NCBI GenBank assembly: GCA_025526995.1
Contig: JAHLKG010000003.1
Span: 124,001-188,000, forward strand
Direction: 5' to 3'
DNA: 64,000 nt
Source: Powellomyces hirtus
Taxonomy: Eukaryota > Chytridiomycota > Chytridiomycetes > Spizellomycetales > Powellomycetaceae
In this document: positions 55,691 to 64,000 of the stretch, piece by piece
Numbering within the stretch: the first letter of the stretch is position 1
Layout: each line of letters starts with the position of its first letter
Program-made: the position numbers and the translations under genes
The notes under the pieces: model-generated
Database searches by the model: none
Told to the model about the DNA's origin: nothing
Seen by the model: the letters and a program-made list of their open reading frames with translations, nothing else

Positions 55691-57295
55691 GAGCTGGATT
55701 TAACCAAAAACCATAAAGCTCACCCGCGACACCATTTTGGGAGCCTCATACATTGGGAGTGGGATTGGGAAAGTTTTGCTTATTTTTATATCTTTTTTGA
55801 TTCTTTATGGGTGATAATAAAATGCGAGACATTTTATCACTGCAAGTTCTCCGCCGGCGGTTTAAATCTTTAGCAGTGAGCCCCCACAGGATTATCACAG
55901 CTCATAGAGAGCATCCAAAACCATTTCAGTCACGTGGCCTCCGTGTACCATGGCTTTGGGCGGCGTCTATCTCTGACCGGTACCGAGGATCCAAAACACT
56001 TGGAACCCGGAACGCCGCCTTTCCGGAGCCCATGTGTTCTGAAATGTTGGGACCCCCGAAATAGATGCAAGTAGATGAGATGTATATTTGTAATTCAAGT
56101 CATTAAGTCTTAAAGTTGGCTTCTGTAGAGAAAACAGCTATCGATATACTGTATACTTTGTATCTATCGATATCATTTTGTCGGTCATGCATTGCATTTC
56201 ACATGTCATCTCACATCTAGGCTGAGGTCTTGAAGACCTGCCGGTTATCAGCTTTTCGATCACAAGAGAAGAAGAGAAGCGTTCAAAAGTCACAAGCAAA
56301 ACGCCCATACACGGACACCGCCAGTGTAGAGCATCGAAACAAAGCAAACTCCACTTTGGTGGAGCCTGATCCGACATACAAGCGTCTAAGCAGGTGCACC
56401 GTTTCCATCGAGCACAAACAGCAAAGCAAATATCAGATCTGTGTGCGTGTGTGTGGCCTTGTGTACGGAAAAGCGAACCAAGCAATGACTCGGCTGCAGC
56501 TGAGCTGTCCGGAAATGGACCAATATGCGACGGTTGCACACCCACGTCCAACAACAACCGGCAACGTGCACAACAACCACATGGCAGTGCGTTGGTCGTG
56601 ATGACGAGGTTGTGGTGTTCTTCAATTTATTTCAAACTTCTCGAACCCTCATGGCCGCCACAGCGTTGTGGTATTGTTGTATAAAGGCGAAAACTTGAAG
56701 ATGACATTTTCTGGTGTGCAAGTAAACAATCAGCACACCACCACCCTCCACGAGGTCTTGACACTCGAGTCCCTCACGCGTCACACTGCGCAGCTGCACG
56801 CGATCTTAGCCGAGTGTGAACAAACTCACGCGTTCCGCACGCGTAACCCCCTTGTTGTCAACTTGTCACTCTTGCATTTTCCTTTTCCTTTTCCTTGTCA
56901 TTTTGCTCCTGCTATTCTTGCCAACGCGACGCCAACAACCATCGATGGAGTGCACACGCACATACACTCCTCACACCTTCACTGCACGTGTCCAGGACCA
57001 GTCATATTCACTCTTTGCTTTTCTTTTCACATGTGCTAGAAAAGAGTGTGGTTTTTGTTCTCGGATGTGCACAGCTGTGGAAGGGAATGGACAGATAAAG
57101 CTCTGATCATGAGCTACGACATCCAGTACTTTACTGCACCAACGCGGGCGGCTTCCGGAAGTACGAAGTGCGGCCAGCTGGACACCCCAATGCTTTTTCG
57201 ATGGGGGAAAAAGTTTAGGGGACAAAATGCAACGCTTGCGCTTGAGAGGGGAAAGACGGCACTTGAGGGGAGGGAGGAGGATGCTCTCTCTGCAG
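55691..57295. other. Long spacer, no gene supported
   Basis: About 1.6 kb. Starts with the zinc-finger gene's 3' flank. Frames at 56230-57039 lack domains and overlap on both strands. CT-rich promoter sequence of the lipase gene begins near 57290. Confidence 0.5.
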
Positions 57296-57303
57296 TATAA
57301 AAG
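57296..57303 (+). promoter_or_regulatory. TATA box of the lipase gene
   Basis: TATAAAAG, 134 bases upstream of the lipase ATG. It is followed by a pyrimidine-rich leader that includes a C20 run (57385-57404). Confidence 0.6.
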
Positions 57304-57384
57304 AAGCCACCCCAAACCTCATCCTCAGAGAGTTTCCCCCCACCTACCCACCTGCCCCTGCTCTTCCCCCTTCCGAGCGTCGAA

Positions 57385-57404
57385 CCCCCCCCCCCCCCCC
57401 CCCC
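57385..57404. repeat. C20 homopolymer in the lipase leader
   Basis: Exactly 20 C in a row between the TATA box and ATG of the lipase. A G20 run lies on the far side of the next gene (60727-60746). Confidence 0.9.
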
Positions 57405-57436
57405 TCATTCGATCCGCCCCCCGCCCCCACTCTTAA

Positions 57437-58694
57437 ATGCGTTTCTCAACCTTCATCACCTCCTGCCTGCTAGCCGCCGGGTCCGCCCGCGCCGCCCCGC
57501 AGCCCTCGCGCGTCGGTGCCCCCACCGAAGCCGAGATCACAGCGATGCGGATCCAATTCCTCGAGTCCGCATACAACCAGACCGTGACCCCCGCGATGGT
57601 CGAAAATGTTTCTTCAGGAGCCATTCGTCAGCTCTCCGCCACATTGGCCGAAAAGTCGCAGCCCAAAACAGCGAAACAAGTGGGACTGACTGCTGCTGCT
57701 GCAAAGGAGTTGGAGTTTGCGGGGCTCGCTAGGAATCATGCCGGACCGGTTGATCCGGCGACCAATACCGCGGTGTTGCGGAGTACGATGTATGCCGCGG
57801 CGGCGTATTGCTTCAAGTGGCATTTCAACTGGAATTGGAACTGTAATGAGCGCTGCACAAATGGATTGACGGATGGGACGAAGATGGTCGATTATTTTTT
57901 CAAGGATTCCACTACGGGATTCGTAAGTACTCTGATGGCGTTTCTCAACCTTCTTTTCGCATCATGAACTCACCACCTTTGCTTTGCTTTGACTCTTATC
58001 ACAGGTCGCCTACAACGACGCTCAAAAATCCGTCATCGTTTCCTTCCGGGGCACGCTCGGGCCCCTCAATTTCTTCCGCGACCTTCAACTCAACGTCGTT
58101 CCCCTCGACATTGGCAAAACGGGCGGGATCACCCCTCCCCCCTCTGACGCCCGCGTCCACAACGGGTTCCAAATCACGCTCGAAGTCGCTCGCGAACGGG
58201 TCCGCAAAGCCGTCGCGGGCGTGCTCGCCAACCCCGCGCGCGCCAACTACGCTGTTACGGTCGTCGGGCATTCCTTGGGTGGTGCGATCGCCACACTCGC
58301 ATCTATTGATTTGAAAGATTTTTTGGGAAACAAAAATACGGTTAATGCATACACATTTGGTGCACCCCGCGTCGGCAACGAGGCTTTCGCGAAATGGGTC
58401 GATTCCCTCCCCATCACCATCTCCCGCATCACTGCCCTCCATGACCCCATCCCCACCGTACCCCGGCGCGAATGGTACCCCCTCAACTACCAACACGCGA
58501 ACACTGAATTCTACACCGATGCGGGAAAAACCATCAACAAGTGCACGGAACCTGCTAATGGAGATGAACCCGCAGACTGCCTCAATGGCGAACCCGACCT
58601 GATCGGCCGTGATATTGCTTCCCTCCTCACCCCCGTATGGATTTTCTGGCATCTCAACAACTATGCCAAGACGGTGTTTGGACCCTGGTGCTGA
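57437..58694 (+). CDS. Secreted class 3 lipase (fungal triacylglycerol lipase)
   Basis: Hydrolyses ester bonds of triacylglycerols outside the cell. Exons 57437-57922 and 58005-58694, 391 residues. Signal peptide MRFSTFITSCLLAAGSARA, then a propeptide-like Ala/Glu/Lys region of about 85 residues, then the lipase domain with ST-MYAAAAYCFKWHFNWNWNC. VIVSFRGTLGPLNFFRDL forms the oxyanion strand, VVGHSLGGAIATL holds the nucleophile Ser252, and LHDPIPTVP carries the acid Asp308. The likely catalytic His378 is in WHLNNY. The order and spacing match Rhizomucor-type lipases. A TATA box and pyrimidine-rich leader precede it, consistent with a regulated secreted enzyme. Confidence 0.93.
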
Positions 58695-59281
58695 AAAGAA
58701 AAAGGAGAACGAGTGTAGAGAATGTCGGCTGGTCCGACTCTCTACTCAATTAATCACATTGACACAATATCCCTGATCTATTCACAAAAAAAAGGATCTC
58801 CTCCCTACCTTTGTAGTTATTGTTTACTGTACCTAGATATCTGTAGAACAAACACCATAGTTTTCTTCTCTTGTTTTTGCGTCACGTTCACACCTCTTTG
58901 TTGGAAACTCAAGTTTAATCCAATTCACAAAAAATAAATATATGAGAAAACAACATCAAAATAAAGGCCACTTTCCTCATGTTAACAATGCGATCAAGCA
59001 GGCACGCGTGTTGCGTCAAACTTTTTAGTCCGAGAAAAACCTAAAGAATGAAGATTTGCGAACAACAGAATGCTATGTACAACAAAAAGCTACAGTTACA
59101 GGATACGAGGGAAACGTGGGGCGGAAGAAACAGGGAAACACACGCGCACACAGACATACTCAAAACGGAAACATTAGAGCTATACTTGAGGGGGGAAAGC
59201 TGGCTGTGCAGACGCGGGCAGATACAGAAAAACTTCTCCTATAAAAAAGGGATCGGGAGGTCGTCGACACTCCAATCCCCT
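58695..59281. other. Convergent 3' flanks, no gene seen
   Basis: AT-rich spacer between the lipase and the mucin-like gene, which converge. Overlapping frames at 59048-59590 run antisense to the mucin-like gene. Confidence 0.6.
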
Positions 59282-60372
59282 CTAGTACCCATACGGCCGC
59301 TGCGGATCATACCGCCCATGGTTACTCCCGCCATAATCCGACCCGGGGGCAGGCGAGTATGCGCGATACTGCCCTTGAGGGTGGTACGGGTGGCGGTACT
59401 CTGCCTGCACATGGGCGGGGATCGCCGGGTTGACGACATAGGGCACCGGAGCCGCAACAGCAGGCGGCTCGGTTACGTACTCGGGCCCATACTCTTGTCC
59501 GGGGGTGTAAGGGTAGACAGCATATTCTTGTCTTGGCACCTCGTTGAGGCCGGTGAGGAATTGGCGGCGGGGGCCGGAACCCGCGGTTGATGCTGGGGGG
59601 GTGGATGTCGGGGTGGATCCGTAATCGTCGGTTGTGGCGGACGGTTTGAGACGCTCCGCGGACCCGTACTCGGAATGCATCATGCGTTTCCGGAAATCGC
59701 CCGAGGGTGAGAGCGTGACTTTACGGAACACGTAGATCCCTAATGCAGCGAGCGCGACCGCGCCGCCAATTATGCCTGCGACTGCGGCCGTAATCCCGAC
59801 CACTTTCTTGGTTTTCCCCGTCTGCTGCTGCGCGGTCGCCGCGGGTGATTCGGTTGCGGACGCAGCTGACGCTTCTTCCGTCGCGGAGGGTGTTCCGCGC
59901 GTGCTCGTCAGGGTCGCAATCAACACCGGGGTGGTGCGAGCTGCGGGTGGAGTGCTAAGGGGTGTGCTGAGGATGGGTGTGGAGGCGACAACGGGGCTGC
60001 TTGTGGGCGGAACGTTGACCGATGTCGTGCTTGCGGGGGCAGCGGGAGTGGTAACGGCCGCTGGGGGGGTGCTAGGAGCGGGTCCGGCGGGAGTGGTAGC
60101 GCCTGCCCGACCGGGCGTGGTTGCGGGAACGGGGGCGGGCGTGGTTGCGGCGGGAGCAGGGAAGCCTGGCACTGCAAAACAAACAGTAAAATCGTAAGAA
60201 ATCCACCACTTCAATTGCCACCTGATACCAGTCCCCCACCACGACCGCTCCGACCGCACAAGTACTTACGATTAGGCAACGGCAAGGGAATCCCCAGAAT
60301 CTGTGGTGCCGGTGCTGCATCCACCACCGTCATTGATGTCAACACGACAGCGAGCAACAGTACCGCCAGCAT
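59282..60372 (-). CDS. Mucin-like single-pass membrane protein (Mid2/Wsc-like architecture)
   Basis: Exons 60270-60372 and 59282-60171 on minus, 330 residues. Signal peptide MLAVLLLAVVLTSMTVVDA, then an extracellular region of about 130 residues made of Ala, Pro, Thr and Ser (expected to be heavily O-glycosylated). One transmembrane helix follows (VVGITAAVAGIIGGAVALAAL), then a basic stop-transfer FRK and a Tyr/Pro-rich cytosolic tail ending RYDPQRPYGY. The architecture resembles fungal cell-surface stress sensors, but no WSC or Cys-rich domain is present, so the sensor role is inference. The frame extends upstream to an ATG at 60417; the 60372 start gives the cleaner signal peptide. Confidence 0.75.
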
Positions 60373-61472
60373 TGTCCTGCATAACAGTGAGCTTGGCCCG
60401 TGCATGGTTGTGTACACTAGATGTGGTTGGGTTTCTTTATATGGAGTTTGTGTCTACCACCCGTCTTTGGATGCGGGCAGACAGGATGAGTGGTGAATCG
60501 TTTTCGAGGTTCCGTTTTCTGGCGTCCGTTGGTCGTTCGTCGTCGCCGTGCGTGCTCCACTTGTAGTTTCTCTCGCGCGTTCGTCTGGGTTGTGTGTTGT
60601 CGATGAATATCTGTATCTGTTCAAGTCGAGTGGGTTTCCGCGGAGTGAGTTTGGTCCAGTTCGAGTAGATAGATAGATGAAGATTATGTTCGTGTGGCGG
60701 GCCAAGTGTCGAGGCGAAGAAGCGGTGGGGGGGGGGGGGGGGGGGGAAAAGAAACGAAAGACAAATCGTGCAGGCGGAGGTGCCACACCACTCTAACACT
60801 AATATAATAATGCAACCTCTCGTGGAAATTAGCTTGCTGTTTCTCTGACAGCCATCTCACAGCCCTCTCTCTCATTCTCGTTTATTGTGTCATTCGCTAC
60901 ATCTCAAACAAGCTCCAGAAAGTCCTCCGCCGCGCAAGTGTGAGAAAAATTGGCACACTCCGTGTTTCATGCGTGAGAAAAGTGAGACGCGCCGCGACTT
61001 TTCATAAAACGCGAACGCTCCCCGAGTTGCTTATTCAAGCAAAATCTCGCTCAAAAAGCCACGCCGCACACTCAAGGGCCCCCATCCCGTTCCATAATAA
61101 TCAGATGTAACGAAAAACCAACGAAACTCGCCTAAGATGTGCGTAATCTCAGCGGGATTTAATGATTGAATTACAGAAAGAGCAATTCGTAACGAGCAGC
61201 GCCGACCGGTTCTTGATGTCATTGCAAATTGCGGTAAAGCGCAGGTTATAGTGAGCTTCCGATGTGAGAGAGAGCCAAATGGGATGGCTGCGACGGTATT
61301 GTAACTATACTACAATGCTATTGACATGCAATGCGTGGTTTACTATGCTATCTATAAAAATCGCGGGAACCTGGGACAATATATCATAACACCAGGCTTT
61401 CCAACTTCTCGCCTATACTTGATGTAGACACACAGAAACGGGTGAAACTATTTCCCCTCTCGCATCTTCCCA
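60373..61472. other. Spacer with G20 tract, no gene seen
   Basis: Promoter side of the mucin-like gene, then the 3' flank of NOB1. Contains a run of 20 G at 60727-60746. No supported coding frame. Confidence 0.55.
60727..60746. repeat. G20 homopolymer
   Basis: Exactly 20 G in a row in the upstream region of the mucin-like gene, the reverse complement of the C20 tract upstream of the lipase. Confidence 0.9.
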
Positions 61473-63375
61473 CTACCGCCGCTTCTGCCTAGTCTTTTTC
61501 GCATCATTCACATTCTTGCGTCCATGGCCAATCACGGGCATGGACCCGACTCCTCCCAGGGCGCGTCGGGCGTCAAGGGCGACGAAATCCGGATTGTCAA
61601 AGTTGGACGCTGACATGGCGTTCTGTTTGGCTCGCCGCGCAAAGTTGGCTGCTCGCATGTATTCGCGCTGGTCTTCGCGGAGCAGCAGGTCGGGGTTGTT
61701 GCGTCCGCCTTTGGGTTCCGGGATGGAGAACTGGGGGAAAAAGAAAGGGGAGAGGTTAGAGAAGGTGGGTGGGCTGGGGGAATGGTAATGGGATTGCGGT
61801 TTTTTCTTTACCTTTGTTCCACGGTTGTTGTACTGGAAGTTCTTCTTGAGGTAGTACTTGACATTTCCAAAAGAATCCACACCAACGGAAGTTCGGATGA
61901 GGGTGTTGTTTCCACACGAGGGGCAGAATTTCTTTTCCATGTCTTTCGTGACCCTAAAGAAGAACAAACAGAAACTAAATATCTTGCTTATCTTCCCGCT
62001 AAGTAATTCTGTGTTTGTGTCGCTCTACTTACTTGAAACAGGCATGACATCTCATAACAAAGCTCTTGACTTTGGTAATCGCCACTCCATCCACACTCAA
62101 CAACCTCAATCCCATCTGCAGCATCACATTCTGCATGGCAAAATCGGCCGTGATACATGCCACGGGGATGTGTTCTGGTACTTTCTTCTTAGCCGATACT
62201 TTGTTGGCGGGTTGGGATGTGGTGGTGAGGGATTGTTTCTTTTGTTTGATGTTGGTGGGTGTGATCCACCCTTCTTCGTCGCCCATGTCGGGAAGAGACG
62301 CGCGGCGAGCGCGGCGCCGGGGGGTTGGTGTGATCCATTCACCGTCCTCGTCGTCGTTGTCACCATTGTCGTCCTCAGCATTGATGGTGGTGGGGTCATG
62401 GGCGTGGGTGTGGGTGGGCTCAGCGGACGTGGGGGAAGTTGTGGTGGCGGTAGGGAAGGTGGTTGTCTCTGTCGCTGGGGCAGCGGGGGTGGTGGCGGTA
62501 GTGGAGGTGATTTGCTGCTGTTGCGTGGATTCAGTTGATGACGGCGGGGTAATAGGAGAAGATATCGGCTCGCGTTGCTGCTGCTGCTTTGGCTTCGTCT
62601 TTGGAGCGGCAGGGGCTGCTGCGGTGTTCGCACTTTCGCCAGCTTCTGCAGCGGCCCGTTTATGCGCATTCTTTTCTCCGCGACGACCACGCCTGCTTTT
62701 CTTGCCGGGCGGAGCAGTAGCAGCAGCATCTTGGTTAGCTGGTTCCTCTTCCTCCTGTTCTGCGGGTGTGGCTGGTTGCAGTTTTTCGCTGCCTGCCTCA
62801 ACAACAACTTCCTTGATGTTGCTGCTCTCCTGCTGTTCAACTACATCATCCGCCACAACCTCCACCTCTTCCTCCTCATCGTCCTCCTCCCCACCCTGTC
62901 CCTCCTGCTGTTTCCCACTCTCCTTCTCGACCTTCATCTTTTGCTCCCTAACTCCCTTCCTCACCGGCTCGGTCCTCAGATGCTCTACACCCCTCGCCTC
63001 CTTCTCCAACATATACGTCAGCGCCAGCACTTTCAGATCCACCGCCGACAGCGCCCCAAAATCGCCCGTCTTTTTCGAGAAAGCCACCACGGCCGCGAGT
63101 GCATCCGCACTGGGGATGCGGGTTTCAAGCTCAAACGCCAATGTCGTCAGACCGGCCCGCGAACGGGCATCCCGGATTTCCCGCAGAACTTCAGGGATGG
63201 TGACAAAGTGCGTGGCGAGATGCGCGAGTGGGCTGCCTTTGATGAGCGGAGCGGAATCGACGACCAGTGTGTGGACAGTGTCCCGCCCTTTGGAGATGGA
63301 AGAGGCCGAGGCCGAGAGTGGCGCGGCGGCAGCGGCGGATGTAGCCGCGGGTTGTGCGTCGGGAACAGGAGCCAT
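61473..63375 (-). CDS. NOB1: NOB1, endonuclease of 20S pre-rRNA maturation (PIN domain + zinc ribbon)
   Basis: Cleaves site D at the 3' end of 18S rRNA in late 40S precursors. Exons 62033-63375, 61812-61953 and 61473-61730 (minus), 580 residues. The PIN domain begins LVVDSAPLIKG (catalytic Asp) with VREIRD-like EVLREIRDARSR and later LSAVDLKVLALTYMLE. A long Gln/Thr/Glu-rich linker of over 200 residues includes the repeated motif GWITPT. The NOB1 zinc ribbon follows: VMRCHACFK, spliced to KKFCPSCGNNTLIRTSV. The C terminus has the family's GRKNVNDAKKTRQKRR. I chose Met at 63375 (MAPVPDAQ) because it directly precedes the domain; the same frame is open 33 codons further upstream. The linker is longer than in yeast Nob1. 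Confidence 0.94.
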
Positions 63376-63694
63376 GCTGGGTAGATTGGTTGCTTGCTTA
63401 GCGTTGGGCTTTGTTATGAGGGACAGTGTTGTCGTGCAATGTCGTTGGGAACGTCCAGCGAGTGACAAAAACAAGCAAAAGCAAAAACAATGGAGCCAAG
63501 CTCGCTCACGTAAGCATGATTGTCACGTGAGCAGTCAAAGTTCACAGCCACCCCATCAGAGTTTGCAACCTTCCAAAAAGATGTTTTATTGAGAGCAGCA
63601 GTGAATCTAAATCAGACTGGCCCATCTTGAAAAACTTGTCCCAGCGAGCACGTTTGTATTCCATGTATCTCCTTGCGTTTCTAGACACAATCCT
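63376..63694. other. Spacer, no gene seen
   Basis: Promoter of NOB1 and 3' flank of the gene at the right edge. Confidence 0.6.
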
Positions 63695-64000
63695 TTATAT
63701 CGGCGGGCGACTCACCACCTCCCCACTCCGCGGTACAACCTGGGTATGGTTGTGACTAAACTGTTGGTGGGGTGTCCATCCACCCGACGTTCGTCGAGCC
63801 GAACTCGTCGCCGCAGCCGCTCCCAGGGGGTCCGCGTGCGGTGCATCCCGGATCTCCTCCGACGACCCCATTTTGCTTGTCCCGCGTCCAAAGAAGAACG
63901 CGCTAGCGGTTTTAGCTGCAAGCGTGGCTGTCGCCAGGGGGTCAGTTATGGATCGTTGTTGAGATGTTGTGGGGTGGAGGGAGGTGGAGGCTGAGCGGGG
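63695..64000 (-). CDS. 3' end of a gene continuing beyond the window, unknown product
   Basis: A minus-strand frame open from the right edge to a stop at 63695-63697. The readable 101 residues are rich in Ser, Thr, Ala and Arg, including TSASAFFF-like KTASAFFFGRGTSKMGSSEE, then GWTPHQQFSHNHTQVVPRSG. It looks like the disordered C-terminal tail of a larger protein. No family recognised. The opposite strand also has an open frame with Arg-rich sequence, so the strand is not certain. Confidence 0.4.
   Translation of the reverse strand, partial: PRSASTSLHPTTSQQRSITDPLATATLAAKTASAFFFGRGTSKMGSSEEIRDAPHADPLGAAAATSSARRTSGGWTPHQQFSHNHTQVVPRSGEVVSRPPI

Noticed and set aside
56230..57106. Several frames of 67-123 codons
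   Set aside because: They overlap each other on both strands, have no domain or signal peptide, and no consistent splice sites.
62066..63592. A 508-codon plus-strand frame opposite NOB1
   Set aside because: It is the antisense shadow of the NOB1 coding exon; its Ser/Cys-rich, repetitive sequence mirrors the Gln/Thr/Glu linker codons and it has no domain.

Overview
This window is nuclear DNA of a fungus, most likely an early-diverging zoosporic lineage (chytrid-like). The genes are split by short GT-AG introns of about 50-115 bases. The repertoire is fungal: a PacC/Rim101-type zinc-finger regulator, a Pex24-type dysferlin-domain peroxin, and secreted GH5 cellulase, CE12 pectin esterase and class 3 lipase. 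One glutamine-rich protein ends in a motif that reminds me of a ciliary protein family, which would fit a flagellated fungus. The lineage is inference; the fungal assignment is well supported. I rebuilt gene models by joining exons across GT-AG introns and checking that reading phase is preserved at every junction.

Layout. 1-7.3 kb: a peroxisomal-type carrier (cut by the left edge), a four-helix membrane protein, a PlsC/SLC1 acyltransferase, a Pex24-like peroxin and a tiny hydrophilic protein. 7.8-10 kb: a rhamnogalacturonan acetylesterase and a duplicated CsbD-like stress protein. 10.9-19.6 kb: a gene graveyard around one intact gene. It holds a mitochondrial EF-G2 relic truncated at both ends, a broken TPR-SET fragment, intact 3,2-enoyl-CoA isomerase, a 34-bp minisatellite, a 5'-truncated GH47 mannosidase and a GH5 cellulase pseudogene interrupted by about 1 kb containing a 167-bp direct repeat. 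19.6-23.6 kb: nearly gene-free. 23.6-24.7 kb: an intact GH5 cellulase, paralogue of the pseudogene.

25.4-34.5 kb holds the most striking locus: one 24-exon gene for a predicted 2,517-residue secreted modular protein. It has a long unrecognised N-terminal region with similar short segments, an amphipathic helical stretch, Cys-rich segments, HYR-like beta domains, a choice-of-anchor-A-like domain, and four C-terminal Cys/Trp modules resembling CBM19 chitin-binding domains.

34.8-64 kb is a denser housekeeping region: two unknown nuclear-looking proteins, a poly-Q protein, an IML2/TTC39 TPR protein, mitoribosomal uL5m, a glycerophosphodiesterase, phosphoglucomutase, ribosomal protein uS5 (RPS2), the PacC-like regulator, a secreted lipase, a mucin-like single-pass membrane protein, NOB1, and the 3' end of another gene at the right edge.

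Functionally, lipid and peroxisome metabolism (carrier, peroxin, acyltransferase, enoyl-CoA isomerase, lipase, GDPD) and extracellular plant-wall or surface interaction (GH5, CE12, lipase, the giant secreted protein, the mucin-like protein) dominate beside ribosome-biogenesis and central-carbon genes.
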